DNA of 44,708 bases from Holophagaceae bacterium (GTDB taxonomy: Bacteria; Acidobacteriota; Holophagae; Holophagales; Holophagaceae), in NCBI GenBank assembly GCA_025357545.1, contig JANXPB010000093.1, positions 1 to 44,708 of the forward strand, read 5' to 3'. Below, piece by piece: positions 26,725 through 36,316 of the stretch. The translations under genes were made by a program, and so were the position numbers. How positions within the stretch are numbered: position 1 is the stretch's first letter; each line of letters opens with the position of its first letter. The notes below the pieces were generated by a model. The model worked only from the letters and a program-made list of their open reading frames with translations. It was not told the origin of the DNA and searched no databases.

Positions 26725-27783
26725 ATGACCCAGCACATCAAGATTCCCGTCACGGTCCTGGGCGCCACCGGAGTCGTCGGCCAGCGCTTCGTGCGGCGCC
26801 TGGCCAACCATCCGCTCTTCATCATCCAGCATCTGGCCGCCAGCGAACGCAGCTCCGGCAAGCGCTACCGCGAGGCCTGCGCGTGGCGCCTGGACGGGGA
26901 GCCCTACGGGGGCCTGGCGGACCACGTGCTGGTGCCCGGAGACCCCGACCACGCCCTGTCCCCGATCGTGTTCAGCGCCCTGGACAGCGGCCCGGCTTCG
27001 GAGCTGGAGCCTTTTTTCGCCCAGGCGGGCGCCCTCGTGTTCTCCAACGCCTCGGCCTTCCGCATGGCCCGGGAAGTGCCGCTGCTGGTGCCCGAAGTGA
27101 ACCCCGAGCATTTGCGCCTGGTGGAACTGCAGCGCCGCCACCACGGCTGGAAGGGCGCCATCCTCTGCAATCCCAACTGCACCGCCACGGTGCTGGTGAT
27201 GGCCCTGGCGCCGCTGCACCAGGCCTTCGGCGTGGAACAGGTGTTCATGAGTTCCATGCAGGCCGTCAGCGGCGCGGGCTATCCCGGTGTATCAAGCCTG
27301 GACATTCTGAATAACGTGGTGCCCCACATCCGCAACGAGGAGGAAAAGGTCGAAGAGGAACTCCCGAAGATGCTCGGCCGCTTCACCGCCGAGGGCGTTG
27401 AAATGGCTGGCATCGGGGTATCGGCGTTGTGCCACAGGGTGCCCGTCATCGATGGCCACACCGAAGCCGTAAGCGTGAAACTGAAAGGCAATCCGAATCC
27501 CCAGCAGGTGCGGGAAGTTCTCAGGATCTGGAAACCGGAACCCCAACAGTTGGCTTTGCCATCGGCGCCGCCAGTGCCCATCCGCCTCCATGACGCCGAG
27601 GACCGGCCCCAGGTGCGCCGCGACGTGGAGCAGGATGGCGGCATGAGCGTGCACGTGGGCCGCATCCGGCCCTGCCCCCTGCTGGGCATCAAGTTCACGC
27701 TGCTGGGCCACAACACCGAGCGCGGTGCGGCGGGCGGTTCGATCCTGAATGCCGAGCTGGCCCACGCCAAGGGCCTGCTTTGA
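26725..27783 (+). CDS. asd: aspartate-semialdehyde dehydrogenase (archaeal/fungal-type)
   Basis: VTVLGATGVVGQRFVRRLANHP, AILCNPNCTATVLVMALAPL, SSMQAVSGAGYPGVSSLDILNNVVPHI, DGHTEAVSVKL. Confidence 0.95.
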   Translation: MTQHIKIPVTVLGATGVVGQRFVRRLANHPLFIIQHLAASERSSGKRYREACAWRLDGEPYGGLADHVLVPGDPDHALSPIVFSALDSGPASELEPFFAQAGALVFSNASAFRMAREVPLLVPEVNPEHLRLVELQRRHHGWKGAILCNPNCTATVLVMALAPLHQAFGVEQVFMSSMQAVSGAGYPGVSSLDILNNVVPHIRNEEEKVEEELPKMLGRFTAEGVEMAGIGVSALCHRVPVIDGHTEAVSVKLKGNPNPQQVREVLRIWKPEPQQLALPSAPPVPIRLHDAEDRPQVRRDVEQDGGMSVHVGRIRPCPLLGIKFTLLGHNTERGAAGGSILNAELAHAKGLL

Positions 27784-29153
27784 CGCCCATCCACCCGCTC
27801 ATCCTCAAGTTCGGCGGCAGCAGCGTCGCCGACGCGGCCTGCATGCGCCAGGTGGCGACCCTCGTGCGGGCAGCCCTGCCCAAGGCCCCCCTGGTGGTGC
27901 TCTCGGCCATGGGCAAGACCACCAACGGGCTCTTGGCCGCCGCCCACGCCGCAGAGCAAGGCGATCTACCCACGGCCCTTGAGCAATTGAAGGCCCTCAT
28001 CCAGCATCATCGTCGCGCCGCCGAAGAATTGTTTGAAGGCGGCGTCCCCGACGGCTTAGACCAGGGCCTCACCGATGCTTTCGGGCAAATCGAGCTGCTG
28101 CTGCGCGGCGTCGCTTTGCTGCGGGAATTGAGCCCCCGCAGCCAGGATGCCATCGCCTCCTTCGGCGAACGGCTGTCCACGGGGATCTTCGCTGCCTTCC
28201 TGGAACACCAGGGCTTGGCCACGGCCTGGGTGGACGCCCGCACAGTCATGCGTACGGATGCCACCTTCGGCGAGGGCCAGCCCCAGATCGGGCTGCTCCG
28301 CGAGTTGGCCATCGCCCACCTCGCGCCCCATCTGGGAATAGACCGCGTGCTGGTCACCCAAGGCTACATCGGGGCCACGGAGGAGGGCCTCACCACCACC
28401 CTGGGCCGGGGCGGCAGCGACTATTCCGCGGCCCTTTTCGGCGCGGCCCTCCAGGCCACGGAAGTCCAGATCTGGACCGATGTGGAAGGTGTCCTAACAG
28501 CCGATCCGCGCGTCGTTCCCGGCGCCTTGCCCATCCCCGAATTGAGTTTCGCTGAAGCCGGGGAACTGGCAGCCTTCGGCGCCAAGGTGCTGCACCCGGC
28601 CACCATCCAGCCGGCGGTGGAAGCCAACATCCCCGTCACCGTGCGGCACACGGGCAAGCCCCTGGGCCGCTTCACCACCATCACCGGCGAGGTGCGCTCG
28701 GGGCGCCCGGTCACCGCCTTGGCCAGCCGCGGACCTATCACCGTCCTCACCGTGAGCAGCACCCGGATGCTGGCCCAGAGCGGTTTCCTGGCCCGGCTCT
28801 TCGAGGTCTTCGGCCGCTTGGGCGTGAGTGTGGACCTGGTGGCCACGGCGGAAGTCAGCGTGTCCCTCACGGTCGAAGCCGACGCGCCGTTGAAGGTCCT
28901 GCTCAAGGAACTGTCGGCCTTCGCCACCGTGAAAACCGCCGAGGACCGCGCCATCATCGCGGTGGTGGGCGAGCGGCTGAAATATACGGCGGGCTTGGGT
29001 TCGCGGCTCTTCGGCGCCCTGGCCGACATCAACATCGAGATGATCTCCATGGGCGCCAACGAGATCAATCTCAGTCTGGTGGTGAACCGCGCCGACGAGG
29101 CCGCCGTGCTGCGGCGCCTCCATGCGGCGCTGATCGAAGGAGGCGGGCCATGA
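27780..29153 (+). CDS. lysC: aspartate kinase
   Basis: LILKFGGSSVADAACMRQV, TTTLGRGGSDYSAALFGAAL, two C-terminal ACT-like repeats. TTG start overlapping the asd stop. Confidence 0.94.
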   Translation: MTPIHPLILKFGGSSVADAACMRQVATLVRAALPKAPLVVLSAMGKTTNGLLAAAHAAEQGDLPTALEQLKALIQHHRRAAEELFEGGVPDGLDQGLTDAFGQIELLLRGVALLRELSPRSQDAIASFGERLSTGIFAAFLEHQGLATAWVDARTVMRTDATFGEGQPQIGLLRELAIAHLAPHLGIDRVLVTQGYIGATEEGLTTTLGRGGSDYSAALFGAALQATEVQIWTDVEGVLTADPRVVPGALPIPELSFAEAGELAAFGAKVLHPATIQPAVEANIPVTVRHTGKPLGRFTTITGEVRSGRPVTALASRGPITVLTVSSTRMLAQSGFLARLFEVFGRLGVSVDLVATAEVSVSLTVEADAPLKVLLKELSAFATVKTAEDRAIIAVVGERLKYTAGLGSRLFGALADINIEMISMGANEINLSLVVNRADEAAVLRRLHAALIEGGGP

Positions 29154-29872
29154 GAATCGGCGTCTTTGGAAAGGGCCGCCTTGGCTCGGCCATCGCGGAA
29201 TGCGCGGGTGCCGAGCTGGCCTGGTGCCTCGGCCGGAATGAAGCCATCCCTGGTCCGGTGGAGGTGGCCGTGGATGCCAGCTCCGGCGCGGCCGTCGCCA
29301 GCCATCTGGATTGGTGCCTGGCGAACGGCGTGGATTTTCTCATCGGGACCACAGGCTGGGAGATGCCTGATCTCGCCGCCCGCATCGGCAACCGCATCGG
29401 CGTGATCAACGCGCCCAACTTCTCCCTGACGGTCGCGCTCTACGCAAGGCTCAGCTTGATCCTCGCGCGTTTCGCCGCCCAGGATGAAGGCCGGGATCCC
29501 TACCTGGTGGAGCACCATCACGCCCGCAAGCACGACGCTCCCAGCGGCACAGCCAAGCTCCTTGCAGGGACCTTGATGAAGGGCTGCCCCCGCAAGACCG
29601 AATGGGTCATCCCCGCCGCGGGCCACGATGTGAAGCCCCATCAACTGAATGTCTCCAGCATCCGGGCGGGCTTCACCTACAGCTCCCACATCGTGGGTCT
29701 CGATTCGCCGGGCGAGGTCCTGGAATTGCACCACTCCGCCCGCTCCGCCATGCCCTACGCCGAGGGCGCCCTGCAAGCCGCCCGGTGGATTCGAGGGCGC
29801 AAGGGTCTCTTCACCATGGACGCCGTGGCCCGGGACCTGCTCGACCCGATCTTCCAGGAGGTGAATCCATGA
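29150..29872 (+). CDS. dapB: 4-hydroxy-tetrahydrodipicolinate reductase
   Basis: RIGVFGKGRLGSAIAE, NAPNFSLTVALYARL, LVEHHHARKHDAPSGTAKLLA. Confidence 0.95.
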   Translation: MRIGVFGKGRLGSAIAECAGAELAWCLGRNEAIPGPVEVAVDASSGAAVASHLDWCLANGVDFLIGTTGWEMPDLAARIGNRIGVINAPNFSLTVALYARLSLILARFAAQDEGRDPYLVEHHHARKHDAPSGTAKLLAGTLMKGCPRKTEWVIPAAGHDVKPHQLNVSSIRAGFTYSSHIVGLDSPGEVLELHHSARSAMPYAEGALQAARWIRGRKGLFTMDAVARDLLDPIFQEVNP

Positions 29873-30771
29873 GGACCTTCCAAGGCCTGGGAGTCGCCCT
29901 GGCCACGCCCTTCACCGCGGCGGGCGCTGTGGATCTGCCGGCCTTCAAGCGGCTGGTGAAACACGTGGTCCACGGCGGCGTGGATTTCCTGGTGGTGCTG
30001 GGTTCCACGGGCGAAGCCGCCACCCTCAATGATTCGGAAAGGGACGCCCTCATCATTGCCTGCCGCGAGCAGGCCAACGGCAAACCCGTGGTGGTGGGCG
30101 CCGGCAGCAGCTGCACGGCCCAAGCGGCAGCCTGGTGCGCCCGGGCCCAAAACCTGGGCGCTGAAGGCGCCCTGGTGGTGACGCCCCCCTACAACAAGCC
30201 CACGCCGTCGGGCCTCGTGGCGCACTACCGGGCCCTGGCGGAAGCGGCCCCGGAGCTGCCCCTCATCGTCTACAACGTGCCGGGCCGCACGGGCCAGAAT
30301 CTGCTGCCGGCCACGCTGCAGCGCCTCTGGGAGATCCCCTCGGTGGTGGCAGTGAAGGAATCCAGCGCCAATCTAGGCCAGATCGTGGAGATCGCGCGCA
30401 CCCTGCCGGAAGGAAAAACCCTCCTGGCTGGCGACGACAACCTGGCCCTGCCCAGCATCGCCGCCGGCGCCCAGGGCTTGGTGTCGGTGCTGGGCAACCT
30501 GCTGCCCCGGGAGGCCAAAGCCTGGGTGGAGGCGGCCCTGTCTGGAGATCTCGAGGAGGCCCGCGCCCGACAAGCGCGACTCCTGCCCCTCATCGATGCG
30601 CTCTTCGTGGAGAGCAATCCCATCCCCTTGAAAGCTGGACTCAAGCTGCTCGGCCTCGGCGGAGATATGTTGCGCCTGCCCCTCACCCCGCCCGAACCCG
30701 CCACCAGCAAGCGTTTGGCCGAGGCGCTCTGCCTCGCCGCCGAAGGCACCCTTCCTGGAATATCGCTATGA
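29869..30771 (+). CDS. dapA: 4-hydroxy-tetrahydrodipicolinate synthase
   Basis: GLGVALATPFTAAGAVDLPAFKRLVKHVVHGGVDFLVVLGSTGEAATLN...PLIVYNVPGRTGQNLLPATLQRL...VAVKESSANLGQI. Confidence 0.97.
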   Translation: MRTFQGLGVALATPFTAAGAVDLPAFKRLVKHVVHGGVDFLVVLGSTGEAATLNDSERDALIIACREQANGKPVVVGAGSSCTAQAAAWCARAQNLGAEGALVVTPPYNKPTPSGLVAHYRALAEAAPELPLIVYNVPGRTGQNLLPATLQRLWEIPSVVAVKESSANLGQIVEIARTLPEGKTLLAGDDNLALPSIAAGAQGLVSVLGNLLPREAKAWVEAALSGDLEEARARQARLLPLIDALFVESNPIPLKAGLKLLGLGGDMLRLPLTPPEPATSKRLAEALCLAAEGTLPGISL

Positions 30772-31583
30772 CCCCCGAAGCCCTGGAAGCCTTCTACGCC
30801 CAGAACCCCGAAGCCCCGACCGCCAGCCCCCAGCGGGCCGAGGCCCACGAAGCCCTGCTCGCGGCCCTGGAATCCGGCATCTTGCGAGCGGCCGAACCCG
30901 ATGGCCACGGGGGCTGGCGGGTCAATACCTGGGTGAAGCAGGCCATCCTCGCAGGCTTCCGCCATTCGGCGCTGCAGGATCTTTCGGTGCCAGGCTTCGC
31001 CTTCTTCGACAAGAGCGCCTACCCCGCACGGGCTTTCACGCTCGAGGATGGTGTGCGCATCGTGCCCGGCGGCAGCACGCTGCGCCGCGGCGCCTTCATC
31101 GCCAAAGGGGTGGTGGTGATGCCTCCGGCCTATGTCAACGTGGGCGCCTTTGTGGACGAGGGCACCCTGGTGGACAGCCATGCGCTGGTGGGCTCCTGCG
31201 CCCAAGTGGGCAAGCGCGTGCATGTGAGCGCCGCCGCCCAGATCGGGGGCGTCCTGGAACCAGCCGGAGCCCGGCCGGTGATCGTCGAGGACGATGTCTT
31301 CGTGGGCGGCCTGGTGGGCCTCTTCGAGGGCATCCATGTGCGCGCGCGGGCCGTGCTGGCCAGCGGTGTGATCATTACTGGCTCGACGGTCATTTTCGAT
31401 CTGGTGAAGGGCAAGGAATGGCGGAAGGAAGTGCCCGAAGGCGCCGTGGTGGTGCAGGGCTCCCGACCCGCCAGCGGGGACTTCGCGAAGGCCCATGGCC
31501 TGCAGGTCTCAGCGCCCATGATCGTCAAGTACCGTGATGCGCGTACCAACGCCGCCACCACCCTGGAAGACGCATTGCGGTGA
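30768..31583 (+). CDS. dapD: tetrahydrodipicolinate N-succinyltransferase (or acyltransferase)
   Basis: GGSTLRRGAFIAKGVVVMPPAYVNVGAFVDEGTLVDSHALVGSCAQVGKRVHVSAAAQIGGVLEP...IVEDDVFVGGLVGLFEGIHVRARAVLASGVIIT. Confidence 0.94.
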   Translation: MTPEALEAFYAQNPEAPTASPQRAEAHEALLAALESGILRAAEPDGHGGWRVNTWVKQAILAGFRHSALQDLSVPGFAFFDKSAYPARAFTLEDGVRIVPGGSTLRRGAFIAKGVVVMPPAYVNVGAFVDEGTLVDSHALVGSCAQVGKRVHVSAAAQIGGVLEPAGARPVIVEDDVFVGGLVGLFEGIHVRARAVLASGVIITGSTVIFDLVKGKEWRKEVPEGAVVVQGSRPASGDFAKAHGLQVSAPMIVKYRDARTNAATTLEDALR

Positions 31584-32731
31584 GGGCGCGGAACGGCGAC
31601 GATCGAAGGACCATGGAACCTGCCGCCCGCCTCTCCCTCCTTAAGCCGTCGCCCATCCGCATCCTGAGCGAAGGCGCCCCCCCCACGGCCATCCCCCTGG
31701 GCCTCGGGGAGCCCACCTGGGATATGCCGGAAGCCGCGAGGCGGGCGTTGATGGCTAGCTCGGGCCCCTGCCCCTACGGGCCCAATTTCGGCCTGCCGGA
31801 ATTGCGGGACGCGGTGGCGCGCTTCCACGGCGCCACCCGGGATGAAGTCCTCATCACCTGCGGCAGCGAAGGCGCGCTGTTCTCGCTCTTCCTCGCCTTC
31901 CTGAACCCCGGCGATGACATCCTGGTGCCCGACCCTTATTTCCCTGCCTATACCTCCCTGGCCCACCTGGCGGGGGCCGAGGCACTCACCTATCCCTTGG
32001 ATGCGGGCGACCGCTTCCGGCTCAAGGCCGGCCCGGTGCTGGCGGCTCTGGAGGCCCATCCCCACGTGAAGGCGGTGCTGGTGAACGCGCCCTCCAACCC
32101 CACCGGCGGGGCCACCACGGCGGCGCATCTCAAAGCCATCGCCCAGGCCTGCGAGGCCAAGGGCGTGATGCTCATCAGCGACGAGGTGTACCTCGACCTG
32201 CACTACGGCACCCGGCCCCCGAGTTTGCGGGACGTGTCGAAATACGGCTTGGTCATCACCTCCGTCAGCAAAGGTTGGGGCGCCGCAGGACTGCGGGTGG
32301 GTTGGATCCTGGGCGACCCTGCGTGGCTGGGACCAGCCCGCACGGTGCATGGCTACGCTGTCACCGGCGCCGCCCATCCCGCCCAGCGCGCGGCCCTGGC
32401 CCTGCTGGAGGATTCCGAACGGATCTTTGTCGCCGCCCGGCACGAGATCCGCGTGCGTTGGGAGGCCCTGGCCGCAGCCCTGAAGACCCACCTCGGCCAG
32501 GACATCACCCCCCCGGACGGCGCCTTCTACCACTGGATGGAGCTCCCGGAAACCGCCGTGGCGGACCCCATGGCCTTCTGCCTGCGCCTGCGGGACGAGG
32601 GCGGCGTGGTGCTGGTGCCCGGCGCCACTTTTGGCGAGCAGGGAAAACGCTTTGCCCGCCTCAGCTTCGCCGCCTCCCCGGCCCAGATCACCGAGGGCGT
32701 GCGGCGCATGGCGCCTTTCTGGAAGGCCTGA
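31580..32731 (+). CDS. class I/II aminotransferase, putative DAP-pathway aminotransferase
   Basis: PLGLGEPTWDMPEAARRAL...YGPNFGLPELRDAVARFHG...VLVNAPSNPTGG...LISDEVYLDLHYG...SVSKGWGAAGLRVGWI. GTG at 31580 or ATG at 31613. Confidence 0.92.
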   Translation: MRARNGDDRRTMEPAARLSLLKPSPIRILSEGAPPTAIPLGLGEPTWDMPEAARRALMASSGPCPYGPNFGLPELRDAVARFHGATRDEVLITCGSEGALFSLFLAFLNPGDDILVPDPYFPAYTSLAHLAGAEALTYPLDAGDRFRLKAGPVLAALEAHPHVKAVLVNAPSNPTGGATTAAHLKAIAQACEAKGVMLISDEVYLDLHYGTRPPSLRDVSKYGLVITSVSKGWGAAGLRVGWILGDPAWLGPARTVHGYAVTGAAHPAQRAALALLEDSERIFVAARHEIRVRWEALAAALKTHLGQDITPPDGAFYHWMELPETAVADPMAFCLRLRDEGGVVLVPGATFGEQGKRFARLSFAASPAQITEGVRRMAPFWKA

Positions 32732-33885
32732 TGAACCTGTTCCCCTTCGAGGACAAGGCCTGCCGCAGCTTGGCTGAAACCCACGGCACGCCCCTCTTCG
32801 CCTACCACGGACCCACCGCCGCCGCGCAATTCCAGCGCCTCCGGGCAGTGCTGCCGAAGCGCGCGCGCCTGGCCTATGCGGTGAAGGCCAATCCCCATCC
32901 TGAATTGCTGAAGCGCTTCGCCGCCCTGGGCGCCAGTTTCGATTGCGCCTCCGTCGGCGAATTGCGCGCCGTCGCGGAGCTGCACCTTCCCGCAGGCCGC
33001 ACTTTCTTCGCGGGGCCTGGCAAGCGCAGGGAGGAGCTGGAACTGGCGCTGAGCCTTGGCGTCCGCGTGCAGGCCGAAGGCTGGGAGGACTTGGCCCGAC
33101 TGGATGAACTCGCGACCACCGAACACGCCGTGAACCTCCGCGTCCATCCCGCCACCGGCGCCGAAGAGGGCAACCGCATCATCGGCGGTGTAGGGCCCTC
33201 AGCCTTCGGCATCGATGAGGAACAACTGCCTGGGGTCCTCGAACGGGCCGACGCCCTGCGCCACATCCGCATCCGCGGGTTGCATGTGTTCGCCGCCAGC
33301 AACCAGCGGGATGGGACCGCGCTGTTGCGCACCCACCGCATGGTGCTGGAGTTGGGCCAGCGGCTGGTCCGCGACCACGGACTTCGGCTGGAGCAGATCG
33401 ACCTGGGCGGAGGCTTGGGGGTGGCCTATGCGCCGGATCAAACCGAACTGGACGTGGACGCCCTGGGCCGCGGGCTATCGGAAATGCTGGAAGAGCACGC
33501 TTGGTTCGACGGGGAACTGATCCTGGAGCCGGGCCGCTTTCTGGCCGCCCCCTGCGGGATCTACCTGGCCCGGGTGGTCCGCATCAAGGAAAGCCGCGGC
33601 ACCCGCTTCGCCATCCTTGAGGGCGGCATCAACCACCTGCTGCGCCCCCTGCTCACGGGGGAACCCTTCCCGGTGCGGGCCATCGACAGGTCGGGTGCGG
33701 CGGTCCCCACCACCCTGGCGGGGCCCCTCTGCACCAGCCTCGACCGGCTGGGCGAAGTGGAGCTGCCGCACGATCTCGCGCCCGGCGATCTTCTGGCTTT
33801 CGGCCGCGTGGGCGCTTACGGTTTCAGCGAAGGCATGACCCATTTCCTGAGCCACCCGGTGCCGCCGCAGATCTGGGTGGCCTGA
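32731..33885 (+). CDS. lysA: diaminopimelate decarboxylase
   Basis: LAYAVKANPHPELLKRFAALGASFDCASVGELR...VAYAPDQTELDVDALGRGLSEML...LILEPGRFLAAPCGIYLARVVRIKESRG. Confidence 0.92.
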   Translation: MNLFPFEDKACRSLAETHGTPLFAYHGPTAAAQFQRLRAVLPKRARLAYAVKANPHPELLKRFAALGASFDCASVGELRAVAELHLPAGRTFFAGPGKRREELELALSLGVRVQAEGWEDLARLDELATTEHAVNLRVHPATGAEEGNRIIGGVGPSAFGIDEEQLPGVLERADALRHIRIRGLHVFAASNQRDGTALLRTHRMVLELGQRLVRDHGLRLEQIDLGGGLGVAYAPDQTELDVDALGRGLSEMLEEHAWFDGELILEPGRFLAAPCGIYLARVVRIKESRGTRFAILEGGINHLLRPLLTGEPFPVRAIDRSGAAVPTTLAGPLCTSLDRLGEVELPHDLAPGDLLAFGRVGAYGFSEGMTHFLSHPVPPQIWVA

Positions 33886-33910
33886 GTCCGAAGCCTGGCA
33901 GCCGCGGGTT

Positions 33911-34879
33911 CTATCGGATCACATGTGTGGCGAACAGTACCAGAACCACCCCCAGCAGGAATGCGGGCAGGATGAAGAGGCCGAACAACACGAGCGCGGC
34001 GATGGCCACGCCCCGACCTGCCCGGATCCCGCTGCGCCGGCTTGCGCGGAGGGCGGCGAGGCCCAGCAGCAGTGAACTCAGCCAGGCCGCCACGGGACGG
34101 ATCCATTGGGTGGTCATGTCGAATCCCCCCCGGTTGAAGCCATGCCCGACCAGCATCAGCAGCACCATGAGCGGGGAGCCCAGAATGAAAAGCAGAGCCA
34201 TCTGCCCGAGGCTATGGGCCGCCAAGGCGTCATCGCCGCCATCGAACCACTCACCCTTCAAGGCTTCAGCGGGACGGCGGAGCGCGTCCCAAGCCGCAGC
34301 CAGTAGGGGGTGGCCGCCGATCAGCGCACCGAAGGCCAGCAGGCAGGGCCCCAGGAACCCGAGCCCACCCAGCATCGCCAGCGCGGCGATGGCAGCGTCG
34401 TAGGTGCCGCCGCTCTGGTCCTCCCGGGACAAAAGGAGCAGCAGCACCGGGACGGACGCCAGGATCGGCGACACCAGCGGCTGCAGGCGCAGGTAGGTGT
34501 ACCAGGCATCGCCCGACTGGAGCACATGCAACCGGAACACCAGCCCGATGGCAACTTGGATGAGCCAGATCACCAGGGCGGCCAGAAAGGCCCCCCGCCG
34601 CAGGGCACCCGGGTTTTCGGTTTGCTCTCCCTTGAATCCCAGCACCACGGCGCCACCGCCCAGCGCCCAGAAGACTCCCGAAAGCATCCAAGAAAACACC
34701 GCGGCGCCGGTTCCCACGCTCTGGAGCACCGGCCTGAAAACGAGGCCTGACAGCACGGGCCAGATGAGCACCACCCAGAACAGGAGATGCGCGGGTCCCA
34801 GGGGGATCCAAGGCGAAGCACCTGCATCGCCAGAACCTGGGGCTTCCAGCATCATGGGGGCATCGGTTTCTGGATTCAT
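33911..34879 (-). CDS. polytopic membrane protein (Yip1-like?)
   Basis: 322 aa with several strongly hydrophobic segments. Family assignment weak. Confidence 0.75.
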   Translation of the reverse strand: MNPETDAPMMLEAPGSGDAGASPWIPLGPAHLLFWVVLIWPVLSGLVFRPVLQSVGTGAAVFSWMLSGVFWALGGGAVVLGFKGEQTENPGALRRGAFLAALVIWLIQVAIGLVFRLHVLQSGDAWYTYLRLQPLVSPILASVPVLLLLLSREDQSGGTYDAAIAALAMLGGLGFLGPCLLAFGALIGGHPLLAAAWDALRRPAEALKGEWFDGGDDALAAHSLGQMALLFILGSPLMVLLMLVGHGFNRGGFDMTTQWIRPVAAWLSSLLLGLAALRASRRSGIRAGRGVAIAALVLFGLFILPAFLLGVVLVLFATHVIR

Positions 34880-35032
34880 GCGGAGAGTCTAGCGCTTCGC
34901 GGCGCCTTTCCCCACGGACGGGCTCGGATCGCCCTGAGAAAACTTGACCCTCGGCACTGGCCCATCTTGTCAGCCTGGACTTCCGCCGATTCCGGCGCGC
35001 GCTACCGTTCAGGATCCTTCCCAGGAGTTCCC

Positions 35033-36295
35033 ATGCCCCGCCACTCCGACGCCCTGTCCGCGGTCTCCGTCATCCAGTCCGGCCAGCGGGTCTTCGTCCA
35101 CGGCGGCTCCGCCACACCGCAGGTGCTGCTGCACGCGCTCATCCAGCGGGCGCCGGAGCTCCGCGATGTGGAGATGATGCACCTGCACACCTACGGCGCG
35201 GCGCTCTACGCCGATGAATGCCACGCGGAGTCCTTCCGCATCACCAACCTGTTCGTCGGCCACAACCTGCGCAGTCGGGTAGGCAGCGAGCGCGTCGACT
35301 ACCTGCCCTGCTTCCTATCGGAGATTCCCGCCCTCTTCCGCTCCGGGCGCCGGGCGCCGGATGTGGCCCTGCTCCATGTAAGCCCGCCGGACGCCCACGG
35401 CTACTGCACCCTGGGCACCTCCGTGGACGTGGCCCGCGCGGCGGCGGACACGGCGAAAGTGGTCATCGCCCAGGTGAATCCACGGATGCCGCGGGTACAC
35501 GGCGATGGCTTCATCCACATCGACCAGATCCACCACTGGGTGGAGGTGGACGAGGCCATCCCGGAATCCCCCGCCGCGCCCTTGAGCGACATCGAGCGGG
35601 CCATCGGCCGGCACGCCAGTTCGCTCATCGAGGATGGCGCCACGCTCCAGATGGGCATCGGCGCCGTGCCCGACGCGGTGCTGGCGGCCCTGCACCACCA
35701 CAAGCACCTGGGCATCCACACCGAAATGTGGAGCGACGGCGCGTTGGCCCTCCTCCAGTCCGGCGCCGTGGACAACAGCCAGAAGAAGGTCCATCCCGGC
35801 AAGACCATCGGCGGTTTCGTCACGGGCTCGCGGGCCCTGTACGACTTCATCGACGACAACCCCTCGGCGGTGCTGCTGGACATCGCCTACATCAACAACC
35901 CGAGCATTATCGCCCGCAACCCCAGGGCCACGGCCATCAACTCGGCAGTGGAAGTGGACCTCACCGGCCAGGTCTGCGCGGACTCCATCGGCAGCCGCAT
36001 CATCTCCGGTGTGGGCGGGCAGATGGACTTTATCCGTGGCGCCTCCCTCTCGCCCGGCGGCAAGCCCATCATCGCCCTGCCCAGCCGCTCCAAGAAAGGC
36101 CATCCTCGCATCGTGCCGCAGCTCCGCGCCGGGGCGGGGGTGGTCACCACGCGCGCCCACGTCCATTACCTCGTCACTGAGTACGGCGTGGCGGACCTGG
36201 CCGGCAAGACCCTCCACGAAAGGGCCAAGGCCCTCATCGCCCTGGCCCACCCGGAGGACCGCGAGGCCCTGGCCAAGGCGTGGCACGAACTGTGA
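35033..36295 (+). CDS. acetyl-CoA hydrolase/transferase family protein
   Basis: VIQSGQRVFVHGGSATPQVLLHALIQRAPEL...LGIHTEMWSDGALALLQSGAVDNSQKKVHPGKTIGGFVTGSRALYDFIDDNPSAVLLDIAYINNPSIIARNPRATAINSAVEVDLTGQVCADSIGSRIISGVGGQMDFIRGA. ATG at 35033 with upstream aggag. Confidence 0.94.
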   Translation: MPRHSDALSAVSVIQSGQRVFVHGGSATPQVLLHALIQRAPELRDVEMMHLHTYGAALYADECHAESFRITNLFVGHNLRSRVGSERVDYLPCFLSEIPALFRSGRRAPDVALLHVSPPDAHGYCTLGTSVDVARAAADTAKVVIAQVNPRMPRVHGDGFIHIDQIHHWVEVDEAIPESPAAPLSDIERAIGRHASSLIEDGATLQMGIGAVPDAVLAALHHHKHLGIHTEMWSDGALALLQSGAVDNSQKKVHPGKTIGGFVTGSRALYDFIDDNPSAVLLDIAYINNPSIIARNPRATAINSAVEVDLTGQVCADSIGSRIISGVGGQMDFIRGASLSPGGKPIIALPSRSKKGHPRIVPQLRAGAGVVTTRAHVHYLVTEYGVADLAGKTLHERAKALIALAHPEDREALAKAWHEL

Positions 36296-36316
36296 AGCCA
36301 GGATCGAGCCTGGCTT
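36295..36316. terminator. candidate bidirectional hairpin between convergent genes
   Basis: AAGCCAGG ATCGAG CCTGGCTT: 8-bp stem overlapping both stop codons, no T-run. Confidence 0.5.
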
